Source: a bacterium
GTDB taxonomy: Bacteria; NPL-UPA2; JAUVJM01
Direction of reading: 5' to 3'
Assembly: GCA_030606215.1 (NCBI GenBank)
Contig: JAUWGW010000019.1
Location: forward strand, 1 to 32,539
DNA: 32,539 nucleotides
Shown: positions 1 through 6,121 of the stretch, piece after piece
Layout of the letters: each line of letters begins with the position of its first letter
Position numbering within the stretch: the first letter of the stretch is position 1
Position numbers and translations under genes: made by a program
The notes under the pieces: generated by a model
Told to the model about the DNA's origin: nothing
Databases searched by the model: none
The model's input: only the letters and a program-made list of their open reading frames with translations

Positions 1-4
1 CCTG

Positions 5-44
5 CATAGGCACGAAGCAAACGGCCCAGCGGGCGGTGCCTATG
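5..44. repeat. Inverted repeat at the left edge (9-base arms)
   Basis: The arms cataggcac (5-13) and gtgcctatg (36-44) are perfect reverse complements around a 22-base loop rich in C and G. On the minus strand it directly follows the stop codon of the recombinase fragment at 40-435, and a T-rich plus strand follows at 49-57. It may be the end structure or terminator of the decayed recombinase element. Function is inferred; only the symmetry is seen. Confidence 0.4.
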
Positions 45-435
45 AATTATTTTTTTTCTGTAAATTCTTTTTCTTGCAGTTATGGATCGTATTGGGTAAA
101 ATTATTGGGATGGTTCGTTGAGATTCCGAATCCGGAGCCAATTTGAACGCTGAGGAAGGAGAAATTTGGTCATTAACAACTGAATTTCTCCTTTTTCTTT
201 TGGGCAAATTCGAATTTTGCCCAGCGGTCGCCCGCACCCGGCCGCTGGGCGTTTCTGTATAATCTTTTTCGTCACAACTACCCTTATAATAAAGACTTAC
301 CTCAATAAAATCTTTTGAGTAAATAATATTTTTGATGAATTTTTTCACCCAAAGATTCCTTTCAATTCCTTTTTTTCCGGGAAGGATTTTTCTAAAGTGC
401 TGGAGGGTTTGCTTGATGCTGTCCCCTAAATACAT
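40..435 (-). pseudogene. C-terminal fragment of a large serine recombinase
   Basis: This 131-codon reading frame resembles only the last part of large serine (resolvase/invertase-type) recombinases. Residues 1-50 have the lysine-rich helix and 'KKFIKNIIYSKDFIEVSLYY' strand that usually follow the zinc-ribbon and coiled-coil region. A basic tail with 'PSGRVRATAGQN' follows. The catalytic N-terminal domain, the Recombinase domain and the zinc ribbon are absent. Directly upstream in this frame there is a stop at 466-468. The first Met lies at 433-435, four bases after the stop of the TIR-like gene, so the fragment looks cut at that boundary. A second, N-terminal recombinase piece lies on the opposite strand at 1991-2353. 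Family assignment rests on my recognition of the C-terminal pattern and is moderate. It may not be expressed. Confidence 0.5.
217..250. repeat. GC-rich inverted repeat inside the recombinase fragment
   Basis: gcccagcgg (217-225) and ccgctgggc (242-250) are perfect 9-base complementary arms around a 16-base GC-rich loop, in otherwise AT-rich DNA. On the minus strand it lies over the codons for the PSGRVRATAG segment. A related gcccagcgggcgg word recurs at 24-36. It could be a structured 3' region of the recombinase mRNA or a recombination site; neither is shown. Confidence 0.45.
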
Positions 436-436
436 A

Positions 437-958
437 TTATGTGCTATGTGGAGAAAGCGAAATTTTTAATTTTCCAAATTTTATTTCTCCATTCTTGTTA
501 TAGGTAAGTTTGTATCTATCGTATTTTTTTATAGTTGCTTTTGCTTCTTTCAAAAAGTCTGAAATTTCAATATCCGACTTAATTACAAACCCTACATACA
601 TCGTTTTCATAAAGGCTAGTTTTTCTTCTGTTCCTTTTATTTTAGAATCTATATCACCAGAATGCCGCCACAGTGAATACATTGGCATAGTTTTTCTTTT
701 AGCTTTAATCTCCTTTTTCTCCGATTCTATTCCCTTTTTTTCATTATGCATCGTTTCAACATTATCGTATAATTCTGCAACTTTTTTCTCCGTTCTGTAT
801 AACACTACATCTAAATCCTCAAGATAGTTCTGAAGCTCGTCTTTGTTTTCAATTTTACCTAGATATAAATAGAATTCTTGCTGGGGATGTCCAAATCCTT
901 TAAATTCTGTATCCTCAATTACATCCGATAAAAACCAATTATCGCCCTTGGGCTCGAA
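437..958 (-). CDS. C-terminal half of the TIR/deoxyribosyltransferase-like gene, displaced by a frameshift
   Basis: Reading upstream of the first in-frame GTG (805), this frame stays open to a stop at 965-967. The translation from 958 starts FEPKGDNWFLSDVIED and has no good start codon of its own. It therefore looks like the second half of the gene at 939-1565. Dropping one G from the run of seven G (minus strand, 959-965) joins the two as ...RNLELGG-FEPKGDN... into one protein of about 375 residues. The segment has a globular stretch (about 1-45 of this part), a charged coiled-coil-like helix (EKKVAELYDNVETMHNEKK and onward) and a C-terminal mixed region. I do not recognise this half as a named domain. 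The GTG at 803-805 could start a short independent product, but no strong ribosome binding site supports that. Confidence 0.6.
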   Translation of the reverse strand, partial: FEPKGDNWFLSDVIEDTEFKGFGHPQQEFYLYLGKIENKDELQNYLEDLDVVLYRTEKKVAELYDNVETMHNEKKGIESEKKEIKAKRKTMPMYSLWRHSGDIDSKIKGTEEKLAFMKTMYVGFVIKSDIEISDFLKEAKATIKKYDRYKLTYNKNGEIKFGKLKISLSPHST

Positions 959-1565
959 CCCCCCCTAATTCCAAATTTCGCAATATTGTTTTTTCAGGCA
1001 TGGAGATTTTCTGGATAGTTTTATCTTCAGCTTCAGTGATTTTTATTGCTTCTTTTATGGCTCTGTCCAGTTCAGCGGCAATGTTGCCAGAGTTATATTT
1101 TACAGTATCATAACTTTGAATGTTAAATGCTAACTTCAACTTTTCCTTCTGTAAAGGTATTATGTGTTTTTTTAGTGCTGTCATTAATCCATATTCATAA
1201 TATACGTTAGGATTGGGAATGTTTCTTTTATCAACTATCAAATCATCTAAAATAACTATACAAAATTTCGCTTCGATTATTTTCCCACATATTTTAGTAC
1301 AAAATATATCCTGCCCGTATGCTCTCTCCCTGATGGCAATAATCGGCTCGGTTCCAACTTTTGTAAGCTTTTCAGACATCAATTCTAAAATAGGTTCTAG
1401 CTCGACATCATCAGGACAAGCAATAAAACATGATTTTGAAGCACCGAATATTTTTCCACATTTATGAACTTTACGTATGAAGCATTGTTGATTTACCTTG
1501 AATGCAGGGTAATCTATATGTTGAGGGAAGTGAGGCCAATAACGATAAGACTCTTGCCAAGCCAT
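939..1565 (-). CDS. TIR-like / nucleoside 2-deoxyribosyltransferase-like protein (N-terminal half of a frameshifted gene)
   Basis: Residues 45-140 have the layout of TIR-like and nucleoside-deoxyribosyltransferase folds. There is a first strand 'SCFIACPDD', a helix, 'CIVILDDL', then 'NPNVYYEYGLMTALKKHIIP'. Glu124 of the YEYG motif sits where the catalytic glutamate of these NAD- or nucleoside-cleaving families usually lies. The N-terminal 40 residues (WQESYRYWPHFPQ, Cys28, Cys36) are unassigned. The start is ATG at 1563-1565 with AGGAG upstream. The start overlaps the end of the XRE regulator by 52 bases, so the pair is probably one transcript. The frame ends artificially in VRAQGR just after the G-run at 959-965; the natural C-terminus is the frame at 437-958. 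An XRE regulator plus TIR-like effector suggests a defence or toxin role, but that is inference; NAD cleavage is not shown. Confidence 0.6.
   Translation of the reverse strand: MAWQESYRYWPHFPQHIDYPAFKVNQQCFIRKVHKCGKIFGASKSCFIACPDDVELEPILELMSEKLTKVGTEPIIAIRERAYGQDIFCTKICGKIIEAKFCIVILDDLIVDKRNIPNPNVYYEYGLMTALKKHIIPLQKEKLKLAFNIQSYDTVKYNSGNIAAELDRAIKEAIKITEAEDKTIQKISMPEKTILRNLELGGVRAQGR
959..965 (-). other. Run of seven G: frameshift point of the TIR-like gene
   Basis: The plus strand has seven C here (seven G on the coding strand). With six G the upstream and downstream frames fuse into one uninterrupted protein; with seven, translation ends eight codons after the run. The site could be a sequencing or assembly error, a recent inactivating indel, a phase-variable tract, or a programmed slip. 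Confidence 0.6.
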
Positions 1566-1777
1566 TTTTTTCTCCTGTATTGTTTCCTGCCAACTAATTC
1601 ATCTATAGTAATGTCCAGTGCATTAGCTATTTTAATAACCGTTTCAATTTTGGGATTTTCAATTCCATTTCTCTCTATCTTAATAAGGGTATTATAAGAA
1701 ATACCTGCTTCTTGAGCAAGCTTTTCCTGGGACCAACCTTTTTGTTTTCTGATTTTGGGTAAGTTTTTTAGATGCAT
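1514..1777 (-). CDS. XRE-family helix-turn-helix regulator
   Basis: The product is about 87 residues from ATG at 1775-1777, preceded by AAGGAG at good spacing. An upstream in-frame start at 1843 is less likely because it lacks such a site and adds residues before the domain. Residues about 4-58 form a complete HTH_3 domain: 'IRKQKGWSQEKLAQEAGIS' (helices 1-2), 'YNTLIKIERNG' (recognition helix region) and 'IETVIKIANALDITIDELV'. The natural protein probably ends soon after; the last 20 residues (KKWLGKSLIVIG...) are read over the start of the TIR-like gene. It is the first gene of the cassette and diverges from the small membrane protein and recombinase at 1893. The likely role is a repressor of its own transcript; the target is unknown. 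Confidence 0.8.
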   Translation of the reverse strand: MHLKNLPKIRKQKGWSQEKLAQEAGISYNTLIKIERNGIENPKIETVIKIANALDITIDELVGRKQYRRKKWLGKSLIVIGLTSLNI

Positions 1778-1799
1778 ATTTCGCTTGACTCCTTGGTAG

Positions 1800-1860
1800 T
1801 ACCGTGATACGCTATACCCGGATACTATACAACAATACCCCATATTGTAGGGCTATTTTA
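1800..1860. promoter_or_regulatory. Divergent intergenic region with possible XRE operator repeats
   Basis: Between the XRE regulator (minus) and the small membrane gene (plus) the sequence has repeated ctatac words within 'gctatacccggatactatac' and a related 'aataccccatattgta' block just to the right. Such clustered TATAC/GTATA words are common in self-controlled XRE cassettes. I could not define clear -35/-10 boxes here. Operator function is an inference from position. Confidence 0.3.
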
Positions 1861-1892
1861 ACTCTACTTTAAGACAAAATCAAGGAAATAAA

Positions 1893-2018
1893 ATGGAACC
1901 ATATTTCAGGTATTATTGCCGCCATTTTGTGGCAGGTATGGTTATCTTTGCAGTTATGGCGATTATTTGTGCAATTGTGGAGGGGATAAAATGGATTGTG
2001 CTGTTTATACGAGGGTAA
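1893..2018 (+). CDS. Small membrane protein, 41 residues, overlapping the recombinase start
   Basis: ATG at 1893-1895 follows AAGGAA at suitable spacing and opens a 41-codon frame ending TAA at 2016-2018. The product starts MEPYFRYYCRHFVAG. It has a hydrophobic core 'MVIFAVMAIICAIV' and a second one, 'WIVLFI', consistent with one or two membrane-crossing segments with a charged N-terminus. Its last 28 bases overlap the start of the serine recombinase at 1991 in another frame, so the two are probably translationally coupled. I do not recognise a family. It could be a membrane partner of the recombinase element, or a leader peptide controlling recombinase translation. Confidence 0.5.
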   Translation: MEPYFRYYCRHFVAGMVIFAVMAIICAIVEGIKWIVLFIRG

Positions 2019-2353
2019 GTACGGACAATCAGGCAGAAGTAGAGTTTAATTCGTGTGAAGCGCAGGAAGCGAAAATAAAATCCTTCATTCAGAGCCAAGA
2101 GAATATGGAGATTTTTAAAGTCTATTCTGATGTCGGGTTTACTGGTGCTAATATTAACCGACCAGCTTTAAGCGAAATGCTCCAAGATATAAAGCAAGGC
2201 AAAATCAATCTTGTTATATCTTATAAGATTGATCGATTGACTCGCTCGCCTAAGGATTTCTATCAGCTTATAGAGTTATTTGATAAATATGGTGTTGATT
2301 TTATATCGGTTACGGAAAGATTTGATACATCAACCCCACCCCTCCCCGGGTGA
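1991..2353 (+). pseudogene. Serine recombinase, N-terminal catalytic domain only (truncated)
   Basis: ATG at 1991, with GGAGGGG just upstream, starts 'MDCAVYTRVSTDNQAE', the resolvase/invertase N-terminus with the nucleophilic serine in YTRVS. 'VYSDVGFTGANINRPAL', 'ISYKIDRLTRSPKDFYQLI' and 'ERFDTSTP' are the other hallmarks of the catalytic domain. After FDTSTP, where the family continues into the long helix and the Recombinase and zinc-ribbon domains, the frame reads four unrelated residues and stops. Only about 115 of the roughly 450-550 residues of a large serine recombinase remain, so it is very probably inactive. The break at about 2335 coincides with a tRNA-like sequence (2344-2369) close to tRNA-Arg. 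The small membrane gene at 1893 overlaps its start. Confidence 0.8.
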
Positions 2354-2369
2354 GGCTCGAACTTCCGGC
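2344..2369. other. Imperfect copy of the tRNA-Arg 3' (T-arm) sequence; possible decayed attachment site
   Basis: The plus strand cccgggtgaggctcgaac here resembles cccgggaggattcgaacc in the T-arm/acceptor part of the tRNA-Arg at 2460-2477. The match runs on weakly to about 24 bases with gaps. It sits exactly where the serine recombinase reading frame loses similarity. Integrases commonly use tRNA 3' ends and leave partial copies, but the match is short and imperfect. Confidence 0.3.
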
Positions 2370-2420
2370 ACAAAACTAAACAACACAGATTCAATATAGC
2401 TTCCCTACCTTTGAAATAGA

Positions 2421-2438
2421 ACCCCAAAAAATAGGGGT
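2421..2438 (-). terminator. Weak hairpin downstream of tRNA-Arg
   Basis: On the minus strand, ACCCC and GGGGT pair around a T-rich loop about 15 bases after the tRNA CCA end, followed by TTCTATTTC. The five-pair stem and broken T tract make it a weak candidate terminator. Confidence 0.3.
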
Positions 2439-2452
2439 ATGGAATTTCATCC

Positions 2453-2528
<76 letters not shown>

Positions 2529-2535
2529 TAAAATA

Positions 2536-2579
2536 CAGTGGTCAGCATTCAGAAAAAACATACTGTCTACTCACCACTG
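2536..2579. repeat. Short inverted repeat between tRNA-Arg and the Suf operon end
   Basis: cagtggt (2536-2542) and accactg (2573-2579) are complementary arms around 30 bases, filling the gap between the desulforedoxin stop and the tRNA 5' end. It could act as an operon end structure; there is no T tract. Confidence 0.3.
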
Positions 2580-2590
2580 ATAACTTCCCA

Positions 2591-2722
2591 TTATAATACT
2601 ACATCTATTTTTTCCATAGGTTGCCCGCAACAAACCAGTTCACCGCCACCTACTTTTGTTACGGTAACTTCGTTGCCGCAGACATTGCATCTATATTTTT
2701 CCCCAATTTTTTCTACCGCCAT
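2591..2722 (-). CDS. Desulforedoxin-type rubredoxin-like Fe(SCys)4 protein, 43 residues
   Basis: The start ATG at 2720-2722 has a near-perfect AAGGAGG upstream, and the frame ends TAA at 2591-2593. The product starts MAVEKIGEKYRCNVCGNEV and continues to 'GELVCCGQPM'. This gives the four cysteines of desulforedoxin and of the desulfoferrodoxin N-terminal domain, CxxC then an adjacent CC (Cys12, Cys15, Cys31, Cys32). The C-terminal superoxide-reductase domain of desulfoferrodoxin is absent, so it is a free-standing one-iron electron carrier. It is the last gene of the suf-like operon, 11 bases after a flavin-type reductase that could be its electron donor. The fold is clear from the cysteine pattern; the redox partner is inferred. 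Confidence 0.88.
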   Translation of the reverse strand: MAVEKIGEKYRCNVCGNEVTVTKVGGGELVCCGQPMEKIDVVL

Positions 2723-2733
2723 GTCCCACCTCC

Positions 2734-3447
2734 TTAATACCCCACAAAATTTTCTATCTTGATATTGTCTCCTTCCACGCTCAATTTATTTTTCAAAATA
2801 TTTATTAAACTTTCTACCATCCTTGGAGGTCCGCAGATATAGAAAACTCTCTCGTTAAAATCCTGAATTTCTTCCTTTATCATCTTCTCATCTATATACC
2901 CGGTTCTGCCCTGCCAGACTTGTTTATCTATATCAGGGGAGGTCAAAGTATAAACCACACGCATGTTCTTGTTGACAGACTCCGCTTCGTCTAAATCCTG
3001 CTTGAATATTATATCTTCCTCTTTATCGTTGCCATAAAGTAATACCATGTCTGCCGGCAATCCCCTGTCTGTTGCAAACTTACATATGCTCCGTATAGGA
3101 GTTATTCCTATGCCCCCTGAAAGAAAGACTATCTTTTTATATTCACCTTCAAATGTAAAAGAGCCATAAGGCATCTTTAATTTTGCCCAATCACCAATCT
3201 TTAAACTATCCAGGGCTTTTGAAAAATCGCTGTCAGTTATTCTCTTGGTAAATTCCATATATCCTTTCTCCGTAGGAGAGTTTGAGAAAGAAAAATGTTT
3301 TGTCCTTTCTGTTCCTCCAATCTTTATGGTAACAAAAAAGAATTGTCCCGGTTTAAAATCTACACCCTCTTTTATTCCAAACCTAAAACTTTTTACATCG
3401 CGGGTTCTCTGTATCACATCTGATACCGTTGTCTCAAATACAATCAT
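2734..3447 (-). CDS. Ferredoxin-NAD(P)H reductase-type FAD/NAD-binding oxidoreductase
   Basis: The protein has 237 residues. Its N-terminal half is the FAD-binding barrel, with 'FKPGQFFFVTI' and 'RTKHFSFSNSP', the usual R-x-(Y/F)-S-x-(S/T) flavin contact. The C-terminal half is the NAD(P)-binding domain, with 'FLSGGIGITPIRSI', 'LLYGNDKEEDIIF' and 'YICGPPRMVESL'. No 2Fe-2S cysteine cluster follows, so it needs a separate carrier; the neighbouring desulforedoxin is an obvious candidate. It abuts SufB (its ATG directly follows the SufB stop), so it is in the same operon. A plausible role is supplying electrons from NAD(P)H for Fe-S cluster assembly or oxygen/superoxide defence. The exact substrate is unknown. 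Confidence 0.85.
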   Translation of the reverse strand: MIVFETTVSDVIQRTRDVKSFRFGIKEGVDFKPGQFFFVTIKIGGTERTKHFSFSNSPTEKGYMEFTKRITDSDFSKALDSLKIGDWAKLKMPYGSFTFEGEYKKIVFLSGGIGITPIRSICKFATDRGLPADMVLLYGNDKEEDIIFKQDLDEAESVNKNMRVVYTLTSPDIDKQVWQGRTGYIDEKMIKEEIQDFNERVFYICGPPRMVESLINILKNKLSVEGDNIKIENFVGY

Positions 3448-4644
3448 TTAGAACACTTCTCTTTCACAAGCAGATATGGCAACGTCTATCTCTTTTTGAA
3501 GTTCAGGAGGCAGCCCCATTATAGACGTGTCCATGAATCCCCTTATAATGGCTGCTTGCGCTTCGCCTTCATTCAGTCCTCGAGCCATAAGGTATTCTAT
3601 TTCATCCTTAGCAATTTTACCCACCGCAGCCTCATGAGACAAATCCACCCCTTTAATAGTTCCCTCCAGCTCGGGTATAGCGTGTATCAGACCTTTCTCG
3701 CTCACCATAAGACCCCTGCACTCAAGATGGGCCTTTATTCCCTGTGCTTCTCCTTTTAAATGACCTCTGGCAATAATATCTCCTCCTGCGCTAACTGCAC
3801 GGGCTACGACTTCTGCCCTTGAACCCTCTGCCTTCAATATCACCCTTGAGCCTACATCCAGATGCGCACCAGGAAGGGCAAACAGAATAGAATTATATCG
3901 AGCCATAGCCCTCTGCCCAACGAGCTCTGCCTTAGGATACATCTGTATAGTCTTTACCGGTTTAAGACAGATATAATTTGATAAGAATGTGCCGTTTTCT
4001 TCAACCAATGCGGCGGTCCTGGGTCTGACAGAGACATCTTCTGCCCAGTTGTGTATCATAGTAAAGGTTAGCTTTGCGCCTTTTTTGACATAAAACTCTG
4101 ATATGCCAATATGAAGGCCTCTGCGAACATCACTTGCTGTTGCACAGCCTGTTATAACCTGCAGGTCTGCCCCTTCTTCTGCAATTATTATATTATGGAC
4201 ATTCTGAATTATGTTATCTTCATTTATAAAAAGGCAGGCCTGTAAGGGATAAACCGCCTTCACACCAGGCAGCGCCCTTAAAAAATAACCGTGATGAGGC
4301 TGAGCCTCAGCCTGCTCAGTAAATTCATCAGCATCAACAGATAATACCTTCCAGAAATAGTTGTCCAACCACTTATACTTCTTAAGTGCTTCAGTAGTGC
4401 TCATTACCTCAAGACCAGGATAAAGGCTCTTTGAATATACTACGCTGTGGTCCATCTGAATATAGGTGCCGGAACGATTCTTATGAGATGGGTCAACTCC
4501 GGCAGATAGCATATTCTTCCTCTGGTCAGCGCTGACCTTTTCAAGGTCTTTTAAGTAAGACTTGCGTTTTGTCTCAGATTTGTATGACCCAATATCTATT
4601 TGCGGGATTTTCTTTTTGGTCTTTTCCGTTCGCACGCTATACAC
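3448..4644 (-). CDS. sufB: SufB-like Fe-S cluster scaffold protein (minimal type)
   Basis: The 398-residue product belongs to the SufB/SufD beta-helix family. Features are 'RSGTYIQMDHSVVYSK' near residue 57, the ATASDVRRGLHIGISEFYV strand region, and the C-terminal 'HLECRGLMV...HAIPELEG' block. In that block one Cys and the His/Glu correspond to cluster-building residues of SufB. It is shorter than the roughly 480-residue SufB of E. coli, and no SufD, SufE or SufS is next to it. With SufC alone this matches the minimal SmsC-SmsB (SufCB) arrangement of anaerobes and archaea. Its start overlaps the end of sufC by 49 bases, so translation is probably coupled. Role: scaffold on which Fe-S clusters are built in the cytoplasm. 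Confidence 0.9.
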   Translation of the reverse strand: MYSVRTEKTKKKIPQIDIGSYKSETKRKSYLKDLEKVSADQRKNMLSAGVDPSHKNRSGTYIQMDHSVVYSKSLYPGLEVMSTTEALKKYKWLDNYFWKVLSVDADEFTEQAEAQPHHGYFLRALPGVKAVYPLQACLFINEDNIIQNVHNIIIAEEGADLQVITGCATASDVRRGLHIGISEFYVKKGAKLTFTMIHNWAEDVSVRPRTAALVEENGTFLSNYICLKPVKTIQMYPKAELVGQRAMARYNSILFALPGAHLDVGSRVILKAEGSRAEVVARAVSAGGDIIARGHLKGEAQGIKAHLECRGLMVSEKGLIHAIPELEGTIKGVDLSHEAAVGKIAKDEIEYLMARGLNEGEAQAAIIRGFMDTSIMGLPPELQKEIDVAISACEREVF

Positions 4645-5333
4645 CTTTCATAACCGTGTTCTTTCACTGTTTCCAGTATTCTTCTGGGATCGCCAAGGCA
4701 GTGAATTCTACCGCCTGCCAAAACACAACCTTCATCTGCCTTTACATAGTCAAAAATATAACCGGTATGCGTAATAATCAAAGCGGCACTATCCTTGTCC
4801 TTACTGAGTATCCGATTCATAATCTTGCCTACCAGCACTACATTTTCTAAATCAACCCCTGATTCTGGTTCATCAAAAAGGCTAAGCTGCGGTGAGTGTG
4901 CCAGTAGTTGAAACAACTCAGAGCGTTTTAATTCTCCTCCGGAGAATCCTAAGCTTACATCTCTATCCAGGAATTCTTTCAGGTTAAGCTCCCCGGCTTC
5001 TTTGTCAGTATCAAAACCGCTCTTGCTTATTACATCTACCATCTGCCTGAGCTTAACCCCTCTTATTGTGGGTGGTCTCTGGAACATAATCCCTATGCCT
5101 GAACGGGCGCGTTCATCTACAGATAAATCATTTATCCGTTTGCCTTTAAATATAATATTTCCCCGTGTAATCTTATAATCAGAAAAGCCCATTATGGTCA
5201 TAAGCAGGGAGGTCTTGCCCGAACCATTAGGCCCAAGAAGTGCCATCCTCTCACCCTTCTTAATTTCAAGGTTTATGTCAGTCAGGACTTCCTTGCCAGA
5301 TACGGAAACAGTTAAATTTTCTATCTTTAACAT
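4596..5333 (-). CDS. sufC: SufC-like Fe-S assembly ATPase
   Basis: The ABC-type ATPase has 245 residues. It shows Walker A 'GPNGSGKTSLL', Q-loop 'MFQRPPTIRG', signature 'SGGELKRSELFQLL' and Walker B 'LSLFDEPESGVD', with a His switch in 'LIITHTGY'. 'DEPESGVD' and the extended 'KRSE' signature are typical of SufC rather than of transporters, and the partner gene is sufB. The C-terminal tail has an unusual Cys pair (ERCIACERKRPKRKSRK), encoded where it overlaps sufB. The gene starts 3 bases after the HAD phosphatase, so it is in one operon with it. Role: ATP hydrolysis driving SufB scaffold changes. Confidence 0.92.
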   Translation of the reverse strand: MLKIENLTVSVSGKEVLTDINLEIKKGERMALLGPNGSGKTSLLMTIMGFSDYKITRGNIIFKGKRINDLSVDERARSGIGIMFQRPPTIRGVKLRQMVDVISKSGFDTDKEAGELNLKEFLDRDVSLGFSGGELKRSELFQLLAHSPQLSLFDEPESGVDLENVVLVGKIMNRILSKDKDSAALIITHTGYIFDYVKADEGCVLAGGRIHCLGDPRRILETVKEHGYERCIACERKRPKRKSRK

Positions 5334-5336
5334 AGG

Positions 5337-5987
5337 CTACGGACGCTTTAAGAGAGGTATAAGCTCTTCAAGACTTCCTATTACGCTGTCACCTTCCTTC
5401 CCTCCGGCCCTATCAATATAGAAAGCCTTTACTCCTGCTCTTCTCGGTTCAAGATAGTCCATTTCCCACGAATCCCCGACATGCAGAAGCTCATCTATCT
5501 CTATATTCAATCTCAGGCACACCTCCCTGTAAACACGGCTTGTCTTAAGCCCCCTGAAATCAGATATTGTTGAAAAGGTTGTGTGAAAATAACCATCAAG
5601 TTTTTTCAACTTAACTTCAAGAAATTCTCTCGGCATAAGTGTGATAACAATCATGGGAAAACTTCCCTTCAGCGCTTCAAGAATAGCCCTGGCATCTGGA
5701 TAAAGCCTAATTTTTTCTTCATATTTCTGGAGGATTTCACCATAACTTTTCCGAAGTCCAAAAGTCCTGAGCCAGTAGTTCATATCATACCACCTCAAAT
5801 CTTTCTCTCCGACCTTCTCATATTCCCCAAGAACAAACCTGTGAGCTTCTTCAAAACTTATTCCTTCTTTTTCAGCGTGGAGGCGCGGTATTTCTTCAAG
5901 CCATATGAGGTCGTTGAATTCTGCATCAACAAGGGTCCCATCTACATCAAAAGAAACTACTTTTGTTTTCCCAACAAGCTCTTCCAT
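5337..5987 (-). CDS. HAD-superfamily hydrolase (phosphatase)
   Basis: The protein has 216 residues. Motif I is 'SFDVDGTLVDAEF' with nucleophile Asp14 and acid/base Asp16. A helical cap follows (about 20-100), then motif II in 'MIVITLMP', the motif III lysine around 'GLKTSRVY', and motif IV 'LLHVGDSWEMDYLEPRRAG'. This is a C1-capped HAD phosphatase; the substrate cannot be told. It is the first gene of the suf-like operon, 3 bases before sufC, with a promoter at 6015-6042 and AGGGGGG upstream of the ATG. Placement with Fe-S genes may be only operonic convenience. Confidence 0.85.
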   Translation of the reverse strand: MEELVGKTKVVSFDVDGTLVDAEFNDLIWLEEIPRLHAEKEGISFEEAHRFVLGEYEKVGEKDLRWYDMNYWLRTFGLRKSYGEILQKYEEKIRLYPDARAILEALKGSFPMIVITLMPREFLEVKLKKLDGYFHTTFSTISDFRGLKTSRVYREVCLRLNIEIDELLHVGDSWEMDYLEPRRAGVKAFYIDRAGGKEGDSVIGSLEELIPLLKRP

Positions 5988-6014
5988 CAGTAATCCCCCC
6001 TCTCTGGCTGTCTC

Positions 6015-6042
6015 ATTTTACCTCAACAAAACTAAAAGTCAA
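6015..6042 (-). promoter_or_regulatory. Sigma70-type promoter of the HAD-sufCB operon
   Basis: On the minus strand the boxes are TTGACT (6037-6042), a 16-base spacer, then TAAAAT (6015-6020). The start codon at 5987 lies about 27 bases downstream, behind a G-rich ribosome binding site. Confidence 0.7.
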
Positions 6043-6067
6043 CGCCTTTCAAAAACTAACTTTAGGT

Positions 6068-6096
6068 TTGACAATGTGAAGGCTATGTGCTATTCT
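6068..6096 (+). promoter_or_regulatory. Sigma70-type promoter of the trk operon
   Basis: TTGACA (6068-6073), 17 bases, TATTCT (6091-6096). Predicted transcription begins near 6103. This excludes the TTG at 6098 as start codon and favours GTG at 6122. It is divergent from the promoter at 6015-6042. Confidence 0.75.
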
Positions 6097-6121
6097 TTTG
6101 CGGAAAAGAGAGGATTCACAG

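Noticed and set aside
510-827. Plus-strand 105-codon open frame opposite the TIR-like C-terminal half
   Set aside because: It is the mirror of the minus-strand coding sequence, has no ribosome binding site and no recognisable protein pattern.
951-962. ggctcgaac word shared between the G7 frameshift site and the tRNA-like remnant at 2354-2362, as a possible direct repeat/att core
   Set aside because: The copy at 951-959 simply encodes GFEP in the TIR-like gene, and nine shared bases are not enough to claim an attachment repeat.
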